A program made the translations under genes and the position numbers. Shown here piece after piece: positions 24,485 to 33,121 of a stretch of DNA of 45,159 bases (position 1 is the stretch's first letter; every line of letters begins with the position of its first letter). Where the stretch lies: contig CAZAAC010000019.1 in NCBI GenBank assembly GCA_964483155.1, forward strand, positions 1 through 45,159. The letters are read 5' to 3'. Source of the stretch: JAAYYM01 sp964483155 (lineage in GTDB: Bacteria; Bacillota; Clostridia; Lachnospirales; Lachnospiraceae). The notes beneath the pieces were generated by a model that made no database searches, was not told the DNA's origin, and saw only the letters and a program-made list of their open reading frames with translations.

Positions 24485-26134
24485 CTACATTAGTCTAAAC
24501 ATCTTTGCGATTGCTACCATAAAATCTCCACCTGGCATATTGAGAAGTTCAGATTCTTTTATACCATGCAATGACAATACGGTAAACAAATATACAATTG
24601 CTCCAATTAAAATGGAAAGCAATGTAGAAAAAACAATTGATAAGAACATGGCGAGTAACATATTTACAATCCAGCATACTATGCCCATAATACCTGCAGA
24701 AATAAATGGAATGATAAATGTTCTCTTGTATTCCTGCGTATAATGCAAATATTTTTTTATTGACATACTATTCAAAACACACATGCAAAATGAAAAAATG
24801 ATACAGGAAAATACCACAGCAAATAGTTTCAAATCAAAGTATTCCAACATAAAATAGAGAGAAATCAGATGTATTACAAGTGCAATCGCTGCATTCTTAA
24901 CTGGAATATTCATCTTATTAATCCCTTGCAGTACCCCAGTTGACAATGTTGATAATGTATAAAAAACAACTGAAATCGAACCAACCTGCAATAATTTTGC
25001 AGGAATAGCAATCTCTCCGGTAAAAAGCATCGACATGATTGGTTTTGCAAGAACAGTAAGACCCATAGCACATGGAATAGCAATAAGCATTGTAAATCTT
25101 GTCGCGGTACCGACTTTATGCCGCACCATATGGTAATCCCCATTTTCCATTGATTCCGTTAGTGTAGGCATCATTGAGGCACAAATGGCACTCGCTAATG
25201 CAATTGGGACATTAGTAAGTACGCGATATTTACCAGAAAACATGCCCCAATATGCTGTCTGCATATCTCCCATACCATTTTTTGTCATAATATAATTGAA
25301 AATACCTTGGTCAAGAGGATCACTAATATTATAAATTGCTGCACTCAATATGACTGGTAAAATGGTAATCCACAATACTCTAAAAACCTGTGCATATGTT
25401 TCTTGATGATGTGAATTATCCCTTGCCACTTTACGTTTCCTTGCACCGCTTTGAAACAAGAGGATCAAAGCAAGAAAAAGAAGTCCTGTAACAGCTCCAG
25501 CTCCAGTACCTATTGTTCCTCCTGCGGCCCCATATGCATATGAGTAAGAGTCTTCACGTAAAAGTACTGCCACCTTAGTTCCGTAAGCAAATAAATAGGA
25601 TGCCATTGCTATTGATATAATCGCATTTACAATCTGCTCGAGCACTTGCGATATTGCAGTAGGCATCATAGTTCCCATTCCCTGAAAATACCCACGAATG
25701 ACTCCCATTAAAGCAACCACTAACAAGGTCGGTGCCAAAACACGTAGGGCAATTGCGCTTCTGGGTTCTGTCATAAGTGTTCCAGAAAAAAAATCAGCTT
25801 CAAAAAATACAAGGAGGCACACTATTCCGCCCAAAATTAGGGCAAGCAAAAGTGCACCTCTAAATACTTTTTTTGCATTATTATACTGTCCCTTAGCCTG
25901 TCGTGCTGATACAAGCTTGGAAACGGCGAGGGGAAGGCTATAGGAAGATAGCAATAGCATTATCGAATAGATTTGAAATGCCGCTGCATACAAACCATTT
26001 CCTTCATCACCGATAATGTTTGTAAGGGGCACTCTATATAGCAGACCTATTAATCTTGATATAATGCCTGCTGTAGCCAAAATACCACCTTGTACTATGA
26101 AATTAGAACGTCTGCTTTTTATACTTCTTCCCAT
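24485..26134 (-). CDS. MurJ/SpoVB-type lipid flippase (MOP superfamily)
   Basis: A 549-residue membrane protein with about 14 hydrophobic segments. The N-terminus (SNFIVQGGILATAGIISRLIGLLYRVPL, then IGDEGNGLYAAAFQIYSIML) is typical of the YtgP/SpoVB branch of polysaccharide exporters. Members flip lipid-linked cell-wall precursors; YtgP is a lipid II flippase in B. subtilis, and SpoVB acts in spore cortex synthesis. Which of the two this is cannot be told from sequence. It lies 16 bases before the flavoprotein pair and 27 bases after the DUF3048 lipoprotein gene, in a run of closely spaced genes. Confidence 0.9.
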   Translation of the reverse strand: MGRSIKSRRSNFIVQGGILATAGIISRLIGLLYRVPLTNIIGDEGNGLYAAAFQIYSIMLLLSSYSLPLAVSKLVSARQAKGQYNNAKKVFRGALLLALILGGIVCLLVFFEADFFSGTLMTEPRSAIALRVLAPTLLVVALMGVIRGYFQGMGTMMPTAISQVLEQIVNAIISIAMASYLFAYGTKVAVLLREDSYSYAYGAAGGTIGTGAGAVTGLLFLALILLFQSGARKRKVARDNSHHQETYAQVFRVLWITILPVILSAAIYNISDPLDQGIFNYIMTKNGMGDMQTAYWGMFSGKYRVLTNVPIALASAICASMMPTLTESMENGDYHMVRHKVGTATRFTMLIAIPCAMGLTVLAKPIMSMLFTGEIAIPAKLLQVGSISVVFYTLSTLSTGVLQGINKMNIPVKNAAIALVIHLISLYFMLEYFDLKLFAVVFSCIIFSFCMCVLNSMSIKKYLHYTQEYKRTFIIPFISAGIMGIVCWIVNMLLAMFLSIVFSTLLSILIGAIVYLFTVLSLHGIKESELLNMPGGDFMVAIAKMFRLM

Positions 26135-26161
26135 TATTGCTTAATTCCTCATAATGAATAC

Positions 26162-27280
26162 TTATTTTATCTCTACCTTATCTTCTGCAAAGTCTTGAAT
26201 GATACATATCCACGTCTTTCCTTGATTCATAACGATTTCATTACCTTCGTTATCATAATATTTTGCAACACCCTCATCATGATTTTCAGGATCATCTCCC
26301 TCTACTGTACGAATCCAAAATCCATCAACCACCTTACCACCAGTAATGTATTTTATTTTCCCACCGCTATGACAATCAAATGCCAAATAGTCATTCTCGT
26401 CTAACTGAATGCATTTACAATACTGCAAAACAATATTATCATATGATATCTGTTCTCCCGTCAATTCATCTATCTGTGGCTCTTCAAACTGGAATCTATA
26501 ATATTTCATATCTTCACTATTATATTCAAACCATGGCTTATTAATAAGATAACCTGGTGCCACATAGGTAGCGTCATCTCCATCCTGATTTTTTGTAAGT
26601 TCTCCATCCTTTGCAAACTTAAACTTACCCTCATAGGTACTGCGATATTCAGTATCATATCCCAGTTTTTCTATTCCTGCTTTGATTCCTTCAGCGCTTG
26701 CATAGACATTATGCGGTGACTTTCTATCACTTGTTCTATAAAACACAGTACTTCCAATCGCAGACAATCCACTTAAATTATCGACATAATCCTTTTCTAA
26801 AAGTTCTACTGCATAAGCAGCTTGTCCATAGTGTGCATAAATTGCATCAAATTCTAATGCAAAATATACATAATACTCCCTACAACTTCTGACGGAGCCA
26901 ATCTTCTCTAGATCTTCATAATCTTCAAAAATCCCCATTAATCTTGTTATTGATCCTTCAACAACGCTCTCATACACAACCTCAGCTCTCGAAATGCCAC
27001 ACATTGGCTGTGCTGCTTTCAAATTGTTAAGCATGATTGCAACAGGTCTTCTTCTGGAAATGGAAGGGTCAGTTACCCGTCCCGTAAGATAGCTTCTTAT
27101 TTTTCCATCATCATCCGCCGCTTCCGCATTTTCTTCTACAATATCAGTAGAAACTGCTTCCGTTGCTGTAATATCATTTTTTTCATCTGTTATATCTTTC
27201 GTTTCATTTTTACCACATCCAAAAATTAAGAACACTACTGTTCCGATGAGCAAGCATGTTACAGTTCTCATCCTTTTCAT
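26162..27280 (-). CDS. DUF3048 domain lipoprotein (YerB-like)
   Basis: A secreted lipoprotein of 372 residues. The signal is MKRMRTVTCLLIGTVVFLIFGC, with the cysteine as lipidation site. It is followed by an acidic low-complexity linker (to about residue 65) and the DUF3048 region: RRRPVAIMLNNLKAAQPMCG, ISRAEVVYESVVEGSITRLM and SVRSCREYYVYFALEFDAIY. YerB of B. subtilis is the best-known relative; its function is not established. I chose ATG 27280 (AGAGG eight bases upstream) over an in-frame ATG at 27301, because the signal peptide then starts correctly. It follows ybeY by 25 bases. Confidence 0.9.
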   Translation of the reverse strand: MKRMRTVTCLLIGTVVFLIFGCGKNETKDITDEKNDITATEAVSTDIVEENAEAADDDGKIRSYLTGRVTDPSISRRRPVAIMLNNLKAAQPMCGISRAEVVYESVVEGSITRLMGIFEDYEDLEKIGSVRSCREYYVYFALEFDAIYAHYGQAAYAVELLEKDYVDNLSGLSAIGSTVFYRTSDRKSPHNVYASAEGIKAGIEKLGYDTEYRSTYEGKFKFAKDGELTKNQDGDDATYVAPGYLINKPWFEYNSEDMKYYRFQFEEPQIDELTGEQISYDNIVLQYCKCIQLDENDYLAFDCHSGGKIKYITGGKVVDGFWIRTVEGDDPENHDEGVAKYYDNEGNEIVMNQGKTWICIIQDFAEDKVEIK

Positions 27281-27305
27281 AAAAGTACCTCTTTTCAACA
27301 TTGTA

Positions 27306-27803
27306 TTAGCGCTCTATATGCAAGGCGCTTAATATATCTTTTTGATTGCTTTCCATTAACGCTTCTTCCTCACTTGAAAGATGGTCATATCCAAGCAAGT
27401 GTAACATACTATGTGCAATAAGAAAAGAAAATTCTCTCAAAATTGTATGTCCAAATGCAATTGCCTGCTCCTCAACCTTATCAGCAGAGAGCACGATATC
27501 ACCAAGCATCAGTTCTCCTGAATCAGGGTCAAAGCAGTCCTGTGTTATGATACTTTTATCCGCAAAATCGCTTGGTTTCTTAAAATCAATCATTGGAAAT
27601 GACAGGACATCTGTGACGCTATCTATATTTCTTTGCTCTTTGTTCACTTTCCGTATTTCATCATTATCAGTTATTAACAGATTAAGGCTTACTTCAAAAG
27701 GACATTTTTCGTGGTCTAGCGTCTCTTCTGCAACAACCCTTAATTGTTCTTCAATATTGAAATCCCAATTTACTTTCTTCTCATAATCAACGTAAAAACT
27801 CAT
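27306..27803 (-). CDS. ybeY: Endoribonuclease / rRNA maturation factor YbeY
   Basis: YbeY is a zinc-dependent protein needed for 16S rRNA 3'-end maturation and ribosome quality control. The zinc motif H-x3-H-x5-H is plainly visible in HSMLHLLGYDH, preceded by LGDIVLSADKVEEQA and the family block RNIDSVTDVLSFPM. Length is 165 residues, normal. GGAGG stands 9 bases before the ATG, inside the last codons of the HD-domain gene, which it overlaps by 17 bases. The pair mirrors the common clostridial order pgpH-ybeY, although the upstream gene here is degenerate. Confidence 0.96.
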   Translation of the reverse strand: MSFYVDYEKKVNWDFNIEEQLRVVAEETLDHEKCPFEVSLNLLITDNDEIRKVNKEQRNIDSVTDVLSFPMIDFKKPSDFADKSIITQDCFDPDSGELMLGDIVLSADKVEEQAIAFGHTILREFSFLIAHSMLHLLGYDHLSSEEEALMESNQKDILSALHIER

Positions 27804-29001
27804 AGTATATCACCTCCGATTTATAGTATTCCTTCATTTGATGAAACACTGACAATGTAATGCCCGCATCTTTCAATATACCACTCTCATACTTTTTTTT
27901 GAATACCGCTTCAATTATTTTATCATAATCTGGGTCCCTGTCCGGTTCCTTCTCAAACAGATACATAATTGTTGATACTATAGAATCTGATAGCATAACG
28001 ATAACTGCTTCCAATGTCTTTGGTGGCTCATAACACCCTGTGTATTCACGAATTAATTGTATGAGATTTGGCGGAAAATTGTACTCATTTCCAATTTCAA
28101 TACTTTTACTCACATGGTTCTTCGATTGTAGCAGTCCGATTTTATGATAGTATCCACCCGTTTTTGCAAGTAAACTATCCCCATACAATAGCTTTGATAA
28201 TCTGTCACTTAAGTATGCTGTATGAATGGCATTATAGTATTCAGCTGGTGCAACAGCTTTCAGTTTGGTCAACAATTCATGCTCTGGATTACAAAGTGCA
28301 TCATATCTACTCTTATACTTATTAATGATTGCTTTATCAATTACAAGCAGTGAAATTAGTAATACTAAAGTATTACTAGCAAGTCCTCCCAAAAACGATA
28401 TTGATTGTAGCATATAGAGACCTCTTTCATTCACTAGCATAACAAATACAGCATACAGGATAATATACTGTCCAAATGCAAGCATGATTGTCCATACTAT
28501 TTTGAAGCACTTACTACCGCTTCTTAATATGCTAATTACAATAAGACCTAAAATAAGATACAGCAAGAAAAATTCAAGAGGCATATCAGCTAGAACTGCA
28601 AAAATAATCATACAATGAAGATACATCATTAATCCAATATGAAAATTGGAAAATAATAATAGCATTGCCGCCATTGCCGTATAAGGAAACAGCATATAAA
28701 GATTTGATTTTTGTGCCATAACTGCAATCCCTAAAAGACATATTGAATATAGAATGCAAGTTCTATCGACGTGTACTGCATTGTCAAATAAATAATCTTT
28801 TGCTATATTTGCCTGCAGAATCATATATAAGGTTAATCCAATACCGATGATGCTTATAATGACATTTCGCATAATATTTGTTGTGCTCATACTGCTAAAA
28901 TAAGAAGAAAACCCCACCACAATAGGTGTCATAAAAAATATGGCAGTATAAAACAAATATTCTTTCTGATTATAGAATTCATTTCTGTTTTCGTTTTGCA
29001 T
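27787..29001 (-). CDS. Membrane protein with degenerate PgpH-like HD domain
   Basis: A 404-residue protein with about 6-7 membrane segments (residues 15-225) and a cytoplasmic domain (about 235-404) resembling the HD domain of PgpH, the cyclic-di-AMP phosphodiesterase usually encoded beside ybeY. Alignment by eye: NPEHELLTKLKAVAPAEYYN corresponds to the PgpH region ending in TYHHS. GGYYHKIG corresponds to YYHDIG, but the signature HD is H286-K287. REYTG stands where PgpH has QHHG. MLSDS keeps the later Asp. The long stretches between these motifs are shortened, and the large extracytoplasmic domain of PgpH is missing. With most metal ligands gone it is probably not a phosphodiesterase. I chose ATG 29001 (AGG five bases upstream) over TTG at 29031. 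Confidence 0.75.
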   Translation of the reverse strand: MQNENRNEFYNQKEYLFYTAIFFMTPIVVGFSSYFSSMSTTNIMRNVIISIIGIGLTLYMILQANIAKDYLFDNAVHVDRTCILYSICLLGIAVMAQKSNLYMLFPYTAMAAMLLLFSNFHIGLMMYLHCMIIFAVLADMPLEFFLLYLILGLIVISILRSGSKCFKIVWTIMLAFGQYIILYAVFVMLVNERGLYMLQSISFLGGLASNTLVLLISLLVIDKAIINKYKSRYDALCNPEHELLTKLKAVAPAEYYNAIHTAYLSDRLSKLLYGDSLLAKTGGYYHKIGLLQSKNHVSKSIEIGNEYNFPPNLIQLIREYTGCYEPPKTLEAVIVMLSDSIVSTIMYLFEKEPDRDPDYDKIIEAVFKKKYESGILKDAGITLSVFHQMKEYYKSEVIYYEFLR

Positions 29002-29068
29002 ATAAACCTGCCTTTGATATTTGAGTCTCAATATGATTCATAAATAAAATTATGTTTGTAAGTATCTT

Positions 29069-30376
29069 CTATTCCGTTATAATACACTTTATGAATTTGG
29101 ATTTTTGAATAGAATCATTTGCATAGCAATAGGCATCAAGCATACATTGCTTAGCTTCTTTCACTTTAATCGCATCATTTCCATATATCGTTGCAAGACT
29201 TTCTCCGATTTTTACATAGTCTCCCACTTTTTTATGTAATTTGATACCCACAGCCAAATCAATTTCACTTTCTTTTGTTTGTCTACCGCCACCTAGCATC
29301 AATGATGCTACACCTACTTTATCACAGATAATTTTTGCAACATATCCCTCTTCTATTGAAACTAATTCTTCTTCAATTTTTGCTTTCGGTAACAAGTCTG
29401 TATCATATACGGCGCGATTATCGCCCCCTTGTGCTGCGACAAACTCAGCAAGCTTATCAAGTGCAGTTTTACTTGTAATTGTATTCTGTAACATTTCTCT
29501 TGCGTCCTCAACAGTATCTGCCTTATTTGCACAAAGCAGCATATACGACCCTAATGTAAGACACAGTTCCATAAGGTCCTCTGGTCCCTCTCCGTTTAGA
29601 GTATCAATTGCTTCTTTGACCTCTAAAGCATTACCAACATAATAACCGAGAGGTTGATCCATGTCAGATATTATGGCTATTGTTTTCTTTCCAGCCAAAT
29701 TTCCAATACTTACCATTGCTTTTGCTAGCGCTATTGCATTTTCTTCGCTTTTCATAAAAGCGCCACTTCCTGTTTTTACATCTAAAACAATTGCATCTGC
29801 ACCTGCAGCTAACTTCTTGCTCATGATTGAGCTTGCAATAAGTGGCATATTATCTACTGTAGCTGTAACATCACGAAGTGCATAAAGCGCTTTATCTGCT
29901 GGTGCCAAATTAGCTGTCTGTCCCATAATTGCAAGTTTTATTTGATTTACATTTTTGACAAATTGGTCGGTCGAAATACTCGTATTAAATCCACTGAAAC
30001 TCTCCAGTTTATCAATTGTACCCCCAGTATGCCCCAGACCTCTGCCACTCATTTTTGCAACAGGAACCCCAAGAGCAGCCACCATAGGTGCAAGAACGAG
30101 CGACGTCTTGTCGCCTACTCCACCCGTACTGTGCTTATCCACTTTAATACCCTCAATTGTTGACAGATCAAGCATATCTCCGCTATGCGCCATCGCCATC
30201 GTTAAATCTACTGTTTCACGGGGCGTCATGCCACGAAAATAAATAGCCATTAAAATCGCCGCCATCTGATAATCTGTTATCTCTCCGCTTAAATATCCGC
30301 TTATCATAAAAGCAATCTCTTTTTGGGATAGTTCTTCTCCATCCCTTTTCTTTTCAATCAATTCTACCATATACAT
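29069..30376 (-). CDS. pdp: Pyrimidine-nucleoside phosphorylase
   Basis: The enzyme splits uridine, thymidine and deoxyuridine with phosphate to yield the base and (deoxy)ribose 1-phosphate, for nucleoside salvage. The family signature is KVDKHSTGGVGDKTSLVLAP, followed by SGRGLGHTGGTIDKLESF, DVTATVDNMPLIASSIMSKK and DVKTGSGAFMK. The frame is open to 30439, but that part overlaps rlmH. ATG 30376, behind AAAGGAAG, gives 435 residues, matching the 433-residue type enzymes. Related thymidine phosphorylases share the motifs, so preference for thymidine alone cannot be excluded. Confidence 0.94.
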   Translation of the reverse strand: MYMVELIEKKRDGEELSQKEIAFMISGYLSGEITDYQMAAILMAIYFRGMTPRETVDLTMAMAHSGDMLDLSTIEGIKVDKHSTGGVGDKTSLVLAPMVAALGVPVAKMSGRGLGHTGGTIDKLESFSGFNTSISTDQFVKNVNQIKLAIMGQTANLAPADKALYALRDVTATVDNMPLIASSIMSKKLAAGADAIVLDVKTGSGAFMKSEENAIALAKAMVSIGNLAGKKTIAIISDMDQPLGYYVGNALEVKEAIDTLNGEGPEDLMELCLTLGSYMLLCANKADTVEDAREMLQNTITSKTALDKLAEFVAAQGGDNRAVYDTDLLPKAKIEEELVSIEEGYVAKIICDKVGVASLMLGGGRQTKESEIDLAVGIKLHKKVGDYVKIGESLATIYGNDAIKVKEAKQCMLDAYCYANDSIQKSKFIKCIITE

Positions 30377-30419
30377 AATAAAAGCACTTCCTTTATCTAC
30401 TTTATTTTTTCCATACCTA

Positions 30420-30899
30420 CTATTTGTGATATGGTTCAAGATGTATAATTCTGTACCCTCGGTATATTTGCTCCAATAGAATCACGCGCATCAATTGATG
30501 CGGATAGGTCATTTTTGAAAAACTCAAGTGATAATTGGCCTTTTTTATAACTGATTCATGCAATCCAAGTGAACCTCCAATAACAAAAACAATGTGACTT
30601 ATTCCACTAATACCAAGCTTATCAATCATATCTGCAAATTGCTCCGATGTTTGATGATTTCCTTCTATTTCGAGAGTCACAACATAAGCATCTTCCCTCA
30701 AAAATCGTAAAATGCTTTCTGCTTCTTTCTTTTTTATTTGTTCATTTAAGATAGCACTATTCTTTGCTGGCGTCTTTTCATCAGCAACCTCAATAATATT
30801 TAGCTTACAATATCGTTCCAGTCTTTTCGTATATTCTTCGACTGCCTCTGTAAAATAGCGTTCTTTTAACTTTCCCACTGCGATAATCGTGATATTCAT
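30420..30899 (-). CDS. rlmH: 23S rRNA (pseudouridine1915-N3)-methyltransferase RlmH
   Basis: RlmH is a SPOUT methyltransferase that modifies helix 69 of 23S rRNA after subunit joining. It is 159 residues long. Motifs are the N-terminal ITIIAVGKLKERYF, the SAM-binding knot HIVFVIGGSLGLHESV and the C-terminal MTYPHQLMRVILLEQIYRGY followed by HLEPYHK, all strongly conserved. The start overlaps the end of the upstream zinc-ribbon gene by 4 bases (ATGA), indicating translational coupling. Confidence 0.97.
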   Translation of the reverse strand: MNITIIAVGKLKERYFTEAVEEYTKRLERYCKLNIIEVADEKTPAKNSAILNEQIKKKEAESILRFLREDAYVVTLEIEGNHQTSEQFADMIDKLGISGISHIVFVIGGSLGLHESVIKKANYHLSFSKMTYPHQLMRVILLEQIYRGYRIIHLEPYHK

Positions 30900-31711
30900 A
30901 TTCCATATAATTCCTGATACAAATCATCAATTATTTTACTCAGAAAAGCCTTGTCCAGTTTCTCATAACGCTTTGAAATTAAGGCACTAATCGCTTCAAT
31001 TCTTTTAAAATACTTGATTTCGTCTGCATCATCATCTGATGGTTCTTCCACATATTGCTCTAAACTATCTGGTGTATATGATTCTAAAAACCATTGGGTT
31101 ATTTCTACCGTTAATTGATTCTCATCCTCTGCTTCTTTACTATATTTTTTTGCATCTCTGGCAGAATGAACACCCATAATAAGAAATACCATAAAAAGAA
31201 TTGTTAACGTAATATATGATATGATACGGATATTCTCTGCAATATTAATTTGAATCATGCCCAGCATAAAAAGAATTACAACGATCATTCCTAATGCACC
31301 AACAAGAATAAGCAGATAAGCTGAGGACTTATAATTTTCAGCCTTTTCTTCTGCTTTGACATAGGCATGCTCAAAGTCAGGCTTTTCCTCAACTTCCGCT
31401 TGCACCTGATCTTGTTCTGCGCTCTCTTTTTCTTCTTTTAAAAAAATGATAGCAATCTTCTTGGCTTTATTCAAATCGGTGTTTTCTACCTTAACTTCAT
31501 ACAAATCTGACTTTGCATCCAAAAAAATCTCCGCTGATGGAATATGATTATAAATCAAAAAATCGCAGAGTCTGTTCATTAAGGATTCTTCTCCATACAT
31601 AACCGCGGATTTTTCTTCCATATCTAGACTTTCTACAAGTTCCTCGCCACAATCACTACACATTGTTATTCCGAACTTATATTCATTTTTACATTTTGGG
31701 CACCAAGCCAT
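30896..31711 (-). CDS. Zinc-ribbon membrane protein of unknown function
   Basis: A 271-residue protein that I do not recognise by name. It opens with a four-cysteine zinc ribbon (C4, C7, C18, C21: WCPKCKNEY and MCSDCGEEL). Next comes a region of about 60 residues resembling small domains with an LYEVKVENTDLNKAKKIA helix-strand pattern (DUF2007-like, uncertain), then an acidic helical linker. Two adjacent membrane segments (about 128-153 and 161-183) lead to a charged C-terminal region. I chose the third-codon ATG at 31711, since GGAG lies 7 bases before it and too close to ATG 31717. It is placed between nfnB and rlmH and overlaps the latter. Confidence 0.8.
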   Translation of the reverse strand: MAWCPKCKNEYKFGITMCSDCGEELVESLDMEEKSAVMYGEESLMNRLCDFLIYNHIPSAEIFLDAKSDLYEVKVENTDLNKAKKIAIIFLKEEKESAEQDQVQAEVEEKPDFEHAYVKAEEKAENYKSSAYLLILVGALGMIVVILFMLGMIQINIAENIRIISYITLTILFMVFLIMGVHSARDAKKYSKEAEDENQLTVEITQWFLESYTPDSLEQYVEEPSDDDADEIKYFKRIEAISALISKRYEKLDKAFLSKIIDDLYQELYGI

Positions 31712-31735
31712 ATTCATTCTCCTTTTTGCAATCGT

Positions 31736-33121
31736 TTATTTTTGAGACAGATATTCATGAATTCCTTTTGCTGCAGCTTTTCCAGCACCCATTGCTAGAA
31801 TGACCGTAGCTGCTCCTGTTACTGCATCTCCTCCTGCATAAACACCTTCTTTTGTGGTTTTCCCATTCTCTTCATTTGCAATGATACATTTCCACTTATC
31901 TGCCTCAAGTCCTTCTGTCGTAGATGAAATCAATGGATTCGGTGATGTTCCCAGTGACATAATAACCATATCCAGTTCCATTTCGAATTCAGAACCCTCT
32001 TTTACCACAGGTCTTCTTCTTCCAGATGCATCTGGCTCTCCTAGTTCCATTTCTACACATCGCATCCCTTTTACCCAGCCATTTTCATCTGCCAGTATCT
32101 CCGTGGGATTTGTTAAGAGGTTAAATATGATTCCCTCCTGCATAGCATGATGAACCTCTTCTACTCTTGCAGGAAGTTCTTCTTCACTTCTTCTATATAC
32201 TATATGTACCTCGGCACCAAGTCTTAGGGCTGTTCTAGCCGCATCCATGGCAACATTGCCACCACCGACTACTGCAACTTTTTTACCCATCATAATTGGG
32301 GTATCATAGGTATCATCAAATGCTTTCATCAAATTACTTCTTGTTAAATACTCATTTGCCGAAAATACTCCGTTTGCGTTTTCTCCCGGAATGCCCATAA
32401 ATTTAGGAAGCCCTGCACCAGAACCAATAAAAACTGCTTCATAGCCTTCTTCGTTCATGAGTTCATCTATTGTTGTAGATTTTCCGATTACAACATTTGT
32501 TTCAATTTTAACGCCAAGATATTTTACATTGTCAATCTCTTGTTGAACCACTTTACTTTTTGGCAAACGAAATTCTGGAATACCATATACCAATACTCCA
32601 CCTGCCTCATGCAATGCCTCGAATATCGTAACATCATACCCTGTTTTTGCAAGTTCTCCTGCACAGGTAAGACCTGCCGGGCCTGATCCGATAACAGCTA
32701 CTTTCTTTCCATTTTTACTTGCTGGTAATTCAGGTTTGATTCCATTATCTCTTGCCCAATCAGCCACAAAGCGTTCTAATTTTCCGATTGAAACCGCTTC
32801 TCCTTTAATTCCTCTGATGCATCTTTCCTCGCACTGACTTTCTTGTGGACACACGCGACCACAAACAGCAGGTAGTGCCGATGCTTTACCAATTATCTTA
32901 CTCGCTTCTTCAAAATTTCCTTCTTTCACTTCATAAATAAAGGAAGGTATATCAATCGCAACTGGACAGCCTACAATACATTTTGCATTTTTACAATTAA
33001 TACAGCGTGATGCCTCTGCAATTGCCTCTTCTTCATTATATCCGTAGCACACTTCTTCAAAGTTGCCCGCACGAACCTTTGCATCCTGTTCTCTTACCGG
33101 AATTTTTTTCAATATATCCAT
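31736..33121 (-). CDS. nfnB: NfnB-type NADPH-binding subunit (glutamate synthase small-chain-like)
   Basis: A 461-residue flavoprotein of the GltD/NfnB family. N-terminal cysteines for [4Fe-4S] clusters are in CINCKNAKCIVGCPVAIDIP and VCGRVCPQESQCEERCIRG. Two dinucleotide folds follow: IGSGPAGLTCAGELAKTGYD and VGGGNVAMDAARTALRLGAE with HIVYRRSEEELPAR. Alone it would be called glutamate synthase small chain. Its one-base overlap (TAATG) with the NfnA-like gene indicates the bifurcating NADH-dependent reduced ferredoxin:NADP+ oxidoreductase (NfnAB), or the related sulfide dehydrogenase SudAB. NfnAB supplies NADPH from NADH plus reduced ferredoxin in the cytoplasm of anaerobes. Confidence 0.9.
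   Translation of the reverse strand: MDILKKIPVREQDAKVRAGNFEEVCYGYNEEEAIAEASRCINCKNAKCIVGCPVAIDIPSFIYEVKEGNFEEASKIIGKASALPAVCGRVCPQESQCEERCIRGIKGEAVSIGKLERFVADWARDNGIKPELPASKNGKKVAVIGSGPAGLTCAGELAKTGYDVTIFEALHEAGGVLVYGIPEFRLPKSKVVQQEIDNVKYLGVKIETNVVIGKSTTIDELMNEEGYEAVFIGSGAGLPKFMGIPGENANGVFSANEYLTRSNLMKAFDDTYDTPIMMGKKVAVVGGGNVAMDAARTALRLGAEVHIVYRRSEEELPARVEEVHHAMQEGIIFNLLTNPTEILADENGWVKGMRCVEMELGEPDASGRRRPVVKEGSEFEMELDMVIMSLGTSPNPLISSTTEGLEADKWKCIIANEENGKTTKEGVYAGGDAVTGAATVILAMGAGKAAAKGIHEYLSQK

Noticed and set aside
27346..27786. Plus-strand open frame of 146 codons
   Set aside because: Antisense to ybeY almost end to end; the ybeY zinc motif fixes the coding strand.
30376..30439. Upstream start for the pyrimidine-nucleoside phosphorylase
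   Set aside because: It overlaps rlmH and lacks a ribosome site, while ATG 30376 has AAAGGAAG and gives the family length.
31736..33121. Glutamate synthase small subunit (GltD) for NADPH-dependent glutamate synthesis
   Set aside because: No large GltB subunit is nearby, and the gene overlaps an NfnA-type partner, which favours NfnAB.
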